Positions 1 to 7,366 of a stretch of DNA of 64,000 nt are shown piece by piece. The stretch is from Acidobacteriota bacterium. GTDB taxonomy: Bacteria; Acidobacteriota; Terriglobia; Acidiferrales; UBA7541. A model generated the notes under the pieces. That model had not been told where the DNA came from, did no database searches, and was given only the letters and a program-made list of their open reading frames with translations. Within the stretch, counting starts at the first letter, position 1. The number at the start of each line of letters is the position of its first letter. The stretch covers positions 1-64,000 of the forward strand of contig QHZD01000021.1 in NCBI GenBank assembly GCA_003225315.1, read 5' to 3'. The translations under genes and the position numbers were made by a program.

Positions 1-275
1 TCCTTGTCGAAAATCGGTTTCCACACCACTCCGCCGTCCGTCGTTTTCCACACGCCTCCGCCGTCCGCCGCAAAATAATAGACCGCAGGATTTCCCGGCA
101 CGCCTGCGACGGCATTCACTTTCCCCGCGCGAAACGGCCCGATCATCCGCCACTTCATCTCCGAATAGAGCGATTCCGGGATTTGCTGCGCGCGCTCAAT
201 ACCTGCCATCACAAAAACACTGCAGCAGAGAAACGTAAAACCGAGCACGATTCGAGACGTTCGCAAACTCCTCAT
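1..275 (-). CDS. Sortilin/VPS10-like beta-propeller exoprotein, N-terminal part (cut by window edge)
   Basis: The minus-strand frame opens at ATG 275 and stays open for 91 codons to the left edge, so only the N-terminus is present. A hydrophobic signal-like stretch (residues about 8-25) is followed by YSEMKWRMIGPFRAGKVNAV, GGVWKTTDGG and VWKPIFDK. This matches residue for residue the pattern of the neighbouring 1100-aa protein (WRCIGPFRGGRTVAV, GGVWKTTDFG), so the two are paralogues. The SxDxGxxW-type Asp-box is typical of BNR/sortilin propellers, which are secreted. The next gene on the same strand ends at 313 and its start at 3615 lies upstream, so the two are probably co-transcribed with a gap of about 37 nt. 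Substrate unknown. Confidence 0.85.
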   Translation of the reverse strand, partial: MRSLRTSRIVLGFTFLCCSVFVMAGIERAQQIPESLYSEMKWRMIGPFRAGKVNAVAGVPGNPAVYYFAADGGGVWKTTDGGVVWKPIFDK

Positions 276-312
276 TCCTGTCCCTTTCGAGAATCGAGTG
301 CCCGGTAACAGA

Positions 313-3300
313 TCATGGTTCATCATTCCCATCGGAATCGGCGGATGGGGCGTTATCCGGTGATTTGTTCGCATCAATCTGCGCGAGTCCGGCTTTCTTC
401 AGCTCTGCGTTAAGCGCGGCAATGTCCTGCTGCCGGATCTTCGTCCACTGTGCAACGAGCTTCTGCAAGTCGTCTTCAAGCTCCTTGTACACGGCGGTAG
501 CTTGCGTCGTGGGCGCGGTGTCCGCACTATCTGCAACCGTCAGGAGTCCTCCGAAATGCTGGTTCAAGGTGGAAAAATTCTCCGGCTGTTGCGCACCTGG
601 CGGCAAGCCAAAGAAATTGCTCTGCGCGGCGCCTTCCATTTCGCCAGCCTGTTTATCCAGCGTCGCGATCGCATCCGCAACGGCGCCCTTCCCTGCTTTC
701 GCGGCGCGCTCCTTCAATTGTGCCCGCACCGATCGAACCTGCGCGAGCGCCTCGAAGCTCTCATTCATGCCTTCAACCGCGCCGCTCTCCATTTCAAATT
801 GTTTCCGAAGATCGGCGAGCGAAGTCTTGATGCGTGGGTCCATTTTCACAGCGAGCGGCTGAGAATAGCTCTTGCCGTCAACCGTCAATTTTGCTGTGTA
901 GTTCCCCGGCAAAGCCCACGCTCCGAGCGGATGTTTCGGCGTGTCGTGCACAATCGCAGAGATCGGGAATTCGTGCGCGAGAGAATCCGGCGGCGGGTAA
1001 TGCAGGTCCCACACGAACCGGTGCATCCCTGCAGCTCCGGAAAGAATTTGCGCCGGGCGCACCCAGTACATCGGAATGGGATGCTCACCAGCAATTTTCT
1101 CCAGAGGCTCGGCTTTGTCCGCAGTGGAATAGTGCCGCACCAGATGATTCTGTTCGTCGAAAATCTCCAGCGTAACCGGTTTGCCCGCGCTGGACGCTAG
1201 GTAGTAATCGATGGTCACACCATCTGGGGGATTTTTTCCCGCAGGGACTTCCGGCGGCAATGGCGTGTCCGGATTGCGATTCCAGCGAACGCGAATCGCT
1301 TCCTGCGGTGCAAAGAGGTGCACGCCCTCTTTGGCTATGTCTGCGTTCAGTTGACGCAAAGGCGTGATGTCATCCAAAATCCAGAACGAGCGGCCATGCG
1401 TGGCAACAATTAAATCGTCGCCATGAATCGCAAGGTCGCGCATCGACGTATGCGGTAAGTTCAACTGCAGCGGCTGCCAATCGTCTCCATCGTTGAACGA
1501 AACGTAAACGGAGCCTTCCGTACCCGCGAACAGCAATCCTTTTCGTACCGGATCTTCGCGCACTACGTTGCTGGCGCCACCATCGGGAATCCCTTTTGTA
1601 ATTTCCGTCCACGTTTTTCCGTAATCGCGCGTGCGGTAAATGTGCGCGCGCAAATCATCCAGCCGGAACGAATTGATCGCCGCGTACGCCGTGCCCGCAT
1701 CGAAGTGCGACGCTTCGATAATCGAAACTTTGCTCCACGGCTTCAACTGCGGCGGCGTGACGTTTTGCCACGACTTTCCACCATCGCGTGTGATGTGAAT
1801 CAATCCATCGTCCGTGCCCGCCCAGATGGTGTTCGCTTCTTTGAATGAAGGCGCCACGGCATAAATAACGCCGCGATGCTTTCCTTTCTCCGGATCGCTT
1901 GCCGCAAATGCACCTAGATTCGCGGGAATTTCATAAGTCTCGCGTGTGAGGTCGTCACTGATGATCTGCCAACTGTTTCCCGCATCCGTCGTTTTGAAAA
2001 GTTTGTTGGCCGCAAAATACAGTGTGTGCGGCTCGACCGGCGAAAAAACCACCGGCAGCGTGCGCGTGTAGCGATATTCACCGCGGCGAATCGGCTCCGG
2101 CGTAACCTTGGCGTACTCGCCGGTATCCTGTTTGGTGCGAGTCAGCCAGTCGCCATAAAGAATGTTCGAATCCAGCGGGTCCACCGCGATGTAGCCGTAC
2201 TCGAAAATTCCCGGCAGTCGCCAATCGCGGAACGTAATCTCGCCGTAATCGCTGCGGCTTTGCGTCGCCACGGAGCCGCTTTCCTGCTGAGCGCCGTAAA
2301 CCCAGTACGGAAAACGATTGTCGGTCGTGACGTGATAGAACTGCGCCGTCGGCTGGTTGTACCAACTGCTCCACGTCGCGCCGCCGTTCACGCTGATGAC
2401 CGTGCCCTGATCGGAGCTGAGCGCGATAATCTGCGGATTTTCCGGGCTGATCCAAATTCGCTGATAATCGTCGCCGCCGGGCGCGCCTTTGAATCCCACA
2501 AAAGTTTTTCCGCCGTCCGTGGATTTCCAAGTCGTCGTGTTCGCCACGTAAATCACGTCCGGATTGTCCGGCGCCACCGCGATCCCCATCGCGCCCGGGC
2601 CGCGGCCGCCAATGCGGCGGTCGCCATTCACCTGCTTCCAGGTTTCGCCGGCATCGTCCGAGCGATAAACTCCCGCGCCCTTCGTGGCCTCCGCCGAAAC
2701 ATAAATGCGCTTCGCATCGCTTGGCGCAGCGGCAATCCCGATTCGCCCGAGCCCTTCGCTCGCTCCCGGCAATCCCTTGGTCAAGGGCTTCCAGGTATCG
2801 CCGCCATCCGTTGATTTATACAGCCCGCTCCCCGCGATATAGATCGAGCCGCCGCTGCGCACCTCCCACGGCGCAACGCGCGCAGCCCACAGTACCGCGT
2901 AAATCGTCTGCGGATTCGTGGGATCGAATGCCAGATCGGCGGCGCCGGTGTTTTCGTCCTTGTAGAGAACTTTCTGGAAAGTCTGCCCGCCATCGGTCGA
3001 ACGAAAAACGCCGCGCTCGGCGTTGGGACCGTAAGGGTGTCCTTCGGCAGCAACGAAAATGCGGTTGGGATTTTTCGGGTCGACGAGGATCGCGGTGATT
3101 TGTTGCGCGTCGCGCAGACCCCCTTTTTCCGGACCCCCTTTTTCTAAACCAACGTGCGTCCAGGTTTTTCCCGCGTCGGTGGATTTGTAGACCCCATCGC
3201 CGGTGGCCAAATCCGGGCGTTGTAAACCTTCGCCGCTGCCCACGTAAATAATGTTCGGATCGGAAGGAGCAACGGCCAGCGCGCCGACCGAGCCGGTCGG

Positions 3301-3615
3301 CTGATCGTCGAAAATCGGATTCCAGGTGTTTCCAAAATCCGTGGTCTTCCAGACGCCGCCATTGACGGCCGCCATATAGAAGATATTGGGTTGGTGCGGC
3401 ACGCCAGAGACGGCCACGGTACGGCCTCCGCGGAACGGCCCGATGCAGCGCCAGCGCATTTCGGAATACAGTTTCTGATCAAATAGCTGGCCGACCTTCT
3501 GGTCGACTTGCTGCGCCTTCGCCGCAACACTAAATGAAAAACATAAAGCTGCGCAAAAAATACTTGCGCCGACGATTCCCGCGCTGAACCACTTCCCTGC
3601 CGCACCGATTCGCAT
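313..3615 (-). CDS. Sortilin/VPS10-like beta-propeller exoprotein (glycosyl hydrolase-like BNR repeats)
   Basis: An 1100-residue protein with an N-terminal signal peptide (about residues 1-35, ending VAAKAQQ). It carries many Asp-box repeats of the form S-T-D-G-G-x-T-W (for example STDAGKTW, STDGGQTF, SDDAGETW, TRDGGKSW) spread over residues 90-760, as in sortilin/VPS10 and BNR sialidase-like propellers. The last 300 residues are helical and hydrophilic. The start is supported by GGAGG six bases before ATG 3615. Such proteins are numerous in Acidobacteriota and are often annotated as glycosyl hydrolases, but no catalytic residue set can be assigned here. It is a close paralogue of the genes at 1-275 and 19351-22515. 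Likely periplasmic or extracellular; ligand unknown. Confidence 0.9.
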   Translation of the reverse strand: MRIGAAGKWFSAGIVGASIFCAALCFSFSVAAKAQQVDQKVGQLFDQKLYSEMRWRCIGPFRGGRTVAVSGVPHQPNIFYMAAVNGGVWKTTDFGNTWNPIFDDQPTGSVGALAVAPSDPNIIYVGSGEGLQRPDLATGDGVYKSTDAGKTWTHVGLEKGGPEKGGLRDAQQITAILVDPKNPNRIFVAAEGHPYGPNAERGVFRSTDGGQTFQKVLYKDENTGAADLAFDPTNPQTIYAVLWAARVAPWEVRSGGSIYIAGSGLYKSTDGGDTWKPLTKGLPGASEGLGRIGIAAAPSDAKRIYVSAEATKGAGVYRSDDAGETWKQVNGDRRIGGRGPGAMGIAVAPDNPDVIYVANTTTWKSTDGGKTFVGFKGAPGGDDYQRIWISPENPQIIALSSDQGTVISVNGGATWSSWYNQPTAQFYHVTTDNRFPYWVYGAQQESGSVATQSRSDYGEITFRDWRLPGIFEYGYIAVDPLDSNILYGDWLTRTKQDTGEYAKVTPEPIRRGEYRYTRTLPVVFSPVEPHTLYFAANKLFKTTDAGNSWQIISDDLTRETYEIPANLGAFAASDPEKGKHRGVIYAVAPSFKEANTIWAGTDDGLIHITRDGGKSWQNVTPPQLKPWSKVSIIEASHFDAGTAYAAINSFRLDDLRAHIYRTRDYGKTWTEITKGIPDGGASNVVREDPVRKGLLFAGTEGSVYVSFNDGDDWQPLQLNLPHTSMRDLAIHGDDLIVATHGRSFWILDDITPLRQLNADIAKEGVHLFAPQEAIRVRWNRNPDTPLPPEVPAGKNPPDGVTIDYYLASSAGKPVTLEIFDEQNHLVRHYSTADKAEPLEKIAGEHPIPMYWVRPAQILSGAAGMHRFVWDLHYPPPDSLAHEFPISAIVHDTPKHPLGAWALPGNYTAKLTVDGKSYSQPLAVKMDPRIKTSLADLRKQFEMESGAVEGMNESFEALAQVRSVRAQLKERAAKAGKGAVADAIATLDKQAGEMEGAAQSNFFGLPPGAQQPENFSTLNQHFGGLLTVADSADTAPTTQATAVYKELEDDLQKLVAQWTKIRQQDIAALNAELKKAGLAQIDANKSPDNAPSADSDGNDEP

Positions 3616-3703
3616 CCGAGTCCTCCGTGAGAAAACAGAGGATACTCTGCCCGCCGAATCGGAGCAATGCGCAGCGAGCTTCAGCGCGCCGCCATTGTAG
3701 TGG

Positions 3704-3794
3704 CCGGTCTTCAGACCGGTTCTGTTTCCAGCTCTTTAGGGGGTCGGAGCTTCAGCTCCGACATTAAACGCAGACATCCACCGGGCTTCAGCCC
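3704..3794. repeat. Three TTCA-loop palindromes in tandem
   Basis: Three hairpins sharing the core pattern GG-x-CTTCAG-x-CC lie within 91 bases: CCGGTCTTCAGACCGG at 3704-3719, GTCGGAGCTTCAGCTCCGAC at 3743-3762 and GGGCTTCAGCCC at 3783-3794. They sit between a minus-strand gene and the plus-strand hicB gene. A similar hairpin occurs at 57988-58007, and a related GGGCTGAAGCCC sequence at about 15881. None is followed by a T-run, so they look like REP-type dispersed palindromes rather than terminators. Confidence 0.6.
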
Positions 3795-3917
3795 CTAAAG
3801 AATGTCGCTTATCCGGTGCTATCGGGACTAGGGACACTATTCGACCATCCACCTAGTTCAGAAACCCGCCCCTCCAGACTTCTCGTGTTAAACTCCATGT
3901 TAAGGATAGAGGTCCAA

Positions 3918-4127
3918 ATGATCTTCCATGTTTCGCTTGAAAAAGCTGAAGACGGCTGGATCGTGGCGCAATGCCCCGCACTGCCGGGGTGTGTGTCGCA
4001 GGGAAAGGACGAGCAAGAAGCTCTCGAGAACATCAAGGAAGCCATCACCGCGTGGTTATGGGCCGAAGATCAAAAAGCGGTAAAGGCCCTGGGATCTGAT
4101 CGCACGCCGGTAGTCGTCGCTGTTTGA
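3918..4127 (+). CDS. hicB: HicB-family antitoxin
   Basis: A 69-residue protein. The sequence MIFHVSLEKAEDGWIVAQCP followed by ALPGCVSQGKDEQEALENIKEAI is the classic HicB partial RNase-H-like fold (GW-x-A-x-CP-x-LPGC-x-SQG, then EALENIKEAI). It would neutralise the HicA mRNA interferase encoded immediately downstream. The frame is open further upstream to 3816, but ATG 3918 is preceded by AGAGG at a good distance and the family's usual N-terminus begins exactly there. The C-terminus lacks the DNA-binding extension found in long HicB proteins. The gene precedes the toxin gene, the reverse of the canonical hicAB order. Confidence 0.82.
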   Translation: MIFHVSLEKAEDGWIVAQCPALPGCVSQGKDEQEALENIKEAITAWLWAEDQKAVKALGSDRTPVVVAV

Positions 4128-4136
4128 CGGGACTTG

Positions 4137-4370
4137 ATGCGGGAGCGAATGGGGCGCCTCGGCAACATATCCGGCAAGGAAGCGACGCGCGCCTTCGGCA
4201 AAGCGGGCTGGCAAGTCATGGGGCAGGTGGGAAGTCACGTGGTAATGACGAAATCCGGAGTGCGGGCGAATCTCTCGATCCCGCAGCACAAGGAGCTATC
4301 CACTGGAACGCTACGAGCGTTGATCCGCGCGGCAGGAATGACGGTTGAAGAATTTCTAGCACTTCTTTGA
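4137..4370 (+). CDS. hicA: HicA-family toxin (mRNA interferase)
   Basis: A 77-residue protein containing ISGKEATRAFGKAGWQVMGQ, then GSHVVMTK and a C-terminal LSIPQHKELSTGTLRALIRAAGMTVEEFL. This is the HicA double-stranded-RNA-binding-like fold, including the catalytic His of the G-S-H motif (residue 34). The start is uncertain: TTG 4134, ATG 4137 and ATG 4149 are all in frame. The last gives the family-typical MGRL-x-x-ISGKE N-terminus but has its Shine-Dalgarno too close. Only 9 nt separate it from the hicB stop, so the two genes form one toxin-antitoxin operon. Confidence 0.82.
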   Translation: MRERMGRLGNISGKEATRAFGKAGWQVMGQVGSHVVMTKSGVRANLSIPQHKELSTGTLRALIRAAGMTVEEFLALL

Positions 4371-4454
4371 AGCCTCGCCGGCAAAGCCTTTCCTCATTTC
4401 TCGTCACCTGCTGCTTCAGCGCCCGTAAGAGCACGCAACGCGAACGAAAACAGT

Positions 4455-4679
4455 ATGAAGAAGAAAACTGAGAAACGAGAACGGCGTGACGAACTGCGTC
4501 GGGAGTACGGCCTCTCTAAATTGAAAGGCGGCGTCCGCGGCAAATATACTGCGCGCTATCGCACAGGAATCCCGCCCCCGTTGCACTCAGTCGCCTTGAT
4601 AGCGAAGCTACGGCGAAACGAAGCATTGAATACTACCGAAAGATTGCAACAGGGAGTAAGTTCTTCTAGAAACAAATAA
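4455..4679 (+). CDS. Small antitoxin-like protein, C-terminal half divergent
   Basis: A 74-residue basic protein. Its first half (RRDELRREYGLSKLKGGVRG then KYTARYRTG) resembles a widespread family of small proteins of about 70 residues usually found beside toxin genes, recognisable by DELR-x-EY-D/G-x-SKL-x-GGVRGKY-x-x-RY. In that family the second half reads like GTNLV-x-L-x-PDVA and then NEALR. Here the sequence after RYRTG does not match, apart from a possible NEAL, and another frame stays open to 4667. This suggests a frameshifted or degenerate copy. It lies 84 nt after hicA in a toxin-antitoxin-rich spot. Function not demonstrated. Confidence 0.45.
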   Translation: MKKKTEKRERRDELRREYGLSKLKGGVRGKYTARYRTGIPPPLHSVALIAKLRRNEALNTTERLQQGVSSSRNK

Positions 4680-4817
4680 TCTCGTAAACAACAGAATATA
4701 TTTGACTTACACTATATAGTTCATCCTGACTATAGCACCCTCTCACCTAGTAACATTCCCACTTTACATTTTGAGCTAACTCCATTACTCTTTCTGGGAC
4801 TTCAGAGGGAGCAAGAT

Positions 4818-5312
4818 ATGACTGACTTTTTCGAAGAACTAAAGATCAGATTTGCAGATGCCCAGAAACGCCTCGTAGCTCAGCAGCAAGAAATGCAAGC
4901 AGTACAAGCTCGCTATCAGGCTGTTGCGCAGGAATTCAACAGCTTGCAACTTCTGTTGAATGTTGAGGCTGGCAAACCTGAAAATAACCCTGCCGCCGGT
5001 ACAGCAGAGGCCGCTGCAAATGCTAACGCAATAACCGTGGGCGCGAGTACGTCTGGACGAGCTGCACCGCCGTTAGCCACTGATATCAATAAAACAGACA
5101 TGGTTCGAGAGCTGCTCCGGCAGCATCCCGCTGGAATAACTCCGACTGACTTATGGAAACAGGTTAAGACTCGAATGACCCACCGAGCATATTTGTACAG
5201 CATTTTGAAACGGCTCAAAGACAAAGACGAAGTCATGGTCCGACGCGGAAAATATATCGCGAAAATGGTGCCGAAACCTGAGGAGGGGAAAGAACAACCA
5301 ATTTTGCACTAA
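4818..5312 (+). CDS. Hypothetical protein: N-terminal coiled coil plus C-terminal winged-helix-like domain
   Basis: A 164-residue protein I cannot assign to a named family. Residues 1-50 (FFEELKIRFADAQKRLVAQQ and onwards) are a Gln/Ala-rich coiled coil. Residues 55-85 are a low-complexity Ala/Gly/Asn linker. Residues 95-155 (TDMVRELLRQHPAGITPTDL, then WKQVKTRMTHRAYLYSILKR, then DEVMVRRGKYI) have the helix-turn-helix-wing layout of small DNA-binding winged helices. AGAGGGAGC lies just before ATG 4818. The 138 bases upstream are AT-rich (4680-4817), with a weak promoter-like TTGACT at about 4702. A gene for a dimeric DNA-binding protein next to the odd tRNA is noteworthy but no link is shown. 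Confidence 0.65.
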   Translation: MTDFFEELKIRFADAQKRLVAQQQEMQAVQARYQAVAQEFNSLQLLLNVEAGKPENNPAAGTAEAAANANAITVGASTSGRAAPPLATDINKTDMVRELLRQHPAGITPTDLWKQVKTRMTHRAYLYSILKRLKDKDEVMVRRGKYIAKMVPKPEEGKEQPILH

Positions 5313-5319
5313 GAAAGAC

Positions 5320-5358
5320 CAGCGGCTGGCGAACCTTAGAGGGAGCCACCAGCCGCTG
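5320..5358. other. Perfect 10-bp hairpin between a CDS and the class II tRNA
   Basis: CAGCGGCTGG (5320-5329) pairs perfectly with CCAGCCGCTG (5349-5358) across a 19-nt loop. It lies 7 nt after the stop of the upstream CDS and 14 nt before the tRNA. No T-run follows, so it may be a weak terminator or a processing/stability element rather than a standard intrinsic terminator. Confidence 0.5.
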
Positions 5359-5372
5359 ATCTCCATGATCTT

Positions 5373-5475
5373 GGGGACGTGGCCGAGTGGTCTAAGGCAC
5401 CTCACTGTTAATGAGGCGGCAGAGGTGGGGTACATCCACCAAAGCCCGTAGGTTCGAATCCTATCGTCCCCGCCA
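5373..5475 (+). tRNA. Class II tRNA with anticodon GUU (Asn codons) on a tRNA-Ser-like body
   Basis: A complete cloverleaf can be drawn. Acceptor stem GGGGACG (5373-5379) pairs with CGTCCCC (5465-5471); discriminator G 5472 and an encoded CCA 5473-5475 follow. D-arm GCC/GGC spans 5382-5398. Anticodon stem CCTCA/TGAGG encloses loop CTGTTAA (5405-5411), so the anticodon is GTT at 5407-5409. T-stem GTAGG/CCTAT encloses TTCGAAT. The variable region is 31 nt (5417-5447) and folds as GGC/GCC plus GGTGG/CCACC. The D-arm (GCCGAG...AAGGC), anticodon loop and G73 closely resemble tRNA-Ser(GCU), differing in the middle anticodon base. Ordinary tRNA-Asn is class I with a variable loop of 4-5 nt. The structure is intact, but amino-acid identity cannot be read from the anticodon alone. 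Confidence 0.8.
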
Positions 5476-5614
5476 ACTCGGACCGACGAGAGACCCCTAT
5501 CTTGTGGAACGGAGGCTCCAAGTGTTTTTGTACTACATTCGCGAGTTACCAGCAAGTGAAAGTTGCGGGCGAGCGGCCCATCCTTGGGAGCTTGCAAGGG
5601 TGGGGCTGTCTTCG

Positions 5615-5757
5615 CTAGCCTCTTTGTTTCTATGAACTTTGGCTCGGCTCCCGGATTGCAATTCCCTCTTCTAGTTTCTGCCTTCGAATCTCCAGCTTTC
5701 CTTCCCTCTAACTCCTCTCTCCCGACCTTATAGGCAGTATAAATCTATTTATTGACG
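5615..5757 (+). repeat. Upstream direct repeat (degenerate leader/promoter copy)
   Basis: This stretch begins with a 25-nt sequence (5615-5639: ctagcctctttgtttctatg and onward) identical to 7230-7254. Similarity continues, imperfectly, through TCTTCTAGTTTCTGCCTTC to a TATAAAT...TTATTGAC segment that matches TATAAAG...TCATTGAC at 7349-7365. It therefore flanks the pentapeptide-protein gene on its left as a direct repeat of the region that precedes the promoter-bearing element on its right. Here the -35 is TTGACG and no good -10 follows. The rest of 5476-5921 shows no gene. Confidence 0.6.
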
Positions 5758-5921
5758 CGGACGTGCAGCGGATGTAGCCTAGCCGTATTTCACGGCCCCG
5801 TTACAGACTCTGGAAAACTTCCGTCATTTCACTTGTGAGCGCAGTAGTTCTCGCGCTTACCGTCAACGTCAACAAGGTGCGGTGCCCCGTGAAAACTCTC
5901 AATAGAGAGGAGACTGACATC

Positions 5922-7133
5922 GTGGACAAAGAGCATGAACAGCTGGACTCCGCGGCAGCCGAGACGAAGCCATCGAAGCGTGCCGAGGAAAGTGCCTCCA
6001 AGCAGCCAAAATCCCCAGATGCGCTGGACACCATCGAGAAAAGAGCCGTAGAGCAGGCAGAATCCTCGCAGGATCCGGACTTCACAGCCAAAGCCCTGGA
6101 CATCGCGAAGACCGTGAGCGAAATGCGCAAGCTGAGAAGTGAGACAGAAAAGATCACTTTAGATGCTAACGAAGCCTCACGCGAACATAAGGCTGCGGCC
6201 ACAAGATATTATATGACAATCCTGACGACGACTTCCGCAGTCGCGCTGGCAGCAGCAACCCTGGGTTTTCAAATCTGGCAGCAACGTTCCAACACTGAAC
6301 TTCAAACAGACACGCAGAAACTTCAAATAGATGCAAATGAAGACTCGCAATGGCGCGACACAGTCAAGACCTTGAACAGCCCGGGCACAACACTCGTCAG
6401 TGCTTTTGAAATGGGCAGTTTTTTCTATTCGAAACACCATTCGATGCAAGCACGAAACATTGCCGCCACCTTGTTGCCAACCCTTGACAATCCAGACGCG
6501 TTCGACACCGTCCTTTTTGACATGCTCGATTACGATGACGCGTCGAACGGTAGGCATATCATCGCTATCTCGAGAACCGTTTTTAATTCCCAGTTGGACC
6601 TGTATGGAATCAACGTAGGGATGAAGCAGCCATTGCGACTTGATTTTCCAACTCTCAAGAAAATACTGGGCGATGATGAACCTCCCAATTTCATCAGCCA
6701 GGATGTGGCCAGCCGCAAGAGAGCGTCGGTGGCCCCCTGGATGCTCGATAGCGTCAGCGCTGCCCTGCTTGACCTTTGGCTCACGAAGAAAGCCACTCCA
6801 GGGAAAGATCTGGGCGGAATTGTCCTCGAGAACGGCAACTTTAATGGGTTGGACTTTTCGCACATCGACCTGAAAGGTGGAGCTTTCTATAACGCTACCT
6901 TCACGGGAGCAAACTTTGCGGGGACGGACTTCACAAGGAGATTGATTTCACATGCGAACGTGGCCGGGGCTGATCTCAGCGGGGTCGTGGACTTCTCGGA
7001 AAGCAAGTGGGAACTCACGAATTGGTGGGATGCAAAATGCCTCTCCGAAGTACTGCTTCACTACCTTGAGAATAATGATGCCACAGCGAGTTCGGAAAAT
7101 AAGGCTAAGGCGCATGCGATCTCATGTCACTAA
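5922..7133 (+). CDS. Membrane-anchored protein with C-terminal pentapeptide repeats
   Basis: A 403-residue protein from GTG 5922, which has a good ribosome site (GAGAGGAG at 5905-5912). The frame is also open from GTG 5835, giving 432 aa. Residues about 1-95 are charged, Glu/Lys/Ala-rich and probably coiled coil. A single membrane segment follows at about 97-118 (YYMTILTTTSAVALAAATLG). A soluble middle domain of unknown fold spans about 130-290. The C-terminal stretch about 296-355 has pentapeptide-like A(D/N)Lxx/F repeats (NFNGLDFSHIDLKGGAFYNA, then GANFAGTDF and GADLSGVVDF). The gene is isolated and bracketed by direct repeats at 5615 and 7230, so it may be an acquired cargo gene. Function unknown. 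Confidence 0.75.
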   Translation: MDKEHEQLDSAAAETKPSKRAEESASKQPKSPDALDTIEKRAVEQAESSQDPDFTAKALDIAKTVSEMRKLRSETEKITLDANEASREHKAAATRYYMTILTTTSAVALAAATLGFQIWQQRSNTELQTDTQKLQIDANEDSQWRDTVKTLNSPGTTLVSAFEMGSFFYSKHHSMQARNIAATLLPTLDNPDAFDTVLFDMLDYDDASNGRHIIAISRTVFNSQLDLYGINVGMKQPLRLDFPTLKKILGDDEPPNFISQDVASRKRASVAPWMLDSVSAALLDLWLTKKATPGKDLGGIVLENGNFNGLDFSHIDLKGGAFYNATFTGANFAGTDFTRRLISHANVAGADLSGVVDFSESKWELTNWWDAKCLSEVLLHYLENNDATASSENKAKAHAISCH

Positions 7134-7229
7134 CAACATGGTTGCGAGCAGGCTACCACTGGATTCGCGGGTGGCCTACTTTTTCGAGTTTAGCTATTGA
7201 AACGTGGGCTATTCTTCACCTAGCCTTCT

Positions 7230-7366
7230 CTAGCCTCTTTGTTTCTATGAACTTGACTCGGCTCCCAGGCTGCAATCTTCTCTTCTTCTAGTTTCTGCCT
7301 TCTAGTTTCCCATTTTTGCCTTGCTGTAAGTCCTTTCCTATCAGTCCTATAAAGTAATCATTGACA
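7230..7366 (+). repeat. Downstream direct repeat flanking the pentapeptide gene
   Basis: This is the right-hand partner of the repeat at 5615-5757. The first 25 nt are identical, and about 50 further positions are alignable (CTCGGCTCCC, TGCAAT, TCTTCTAGTTTCTGCCTTCT). It runs directly into the strong promoter at 7361-7388, so it is both a flank of the pentapeptide gene and the leader of the promoter-bearing element. Confidence 0.6.

Noticed and set aside
5373-5475. Class II tRNA as a selenocysteine tRNA
   Set aside because: The anticodon is GUU, not UCA. The acceptor stem has 7 bp and the D-stem 3 bp, unlike tRNA-Sec.
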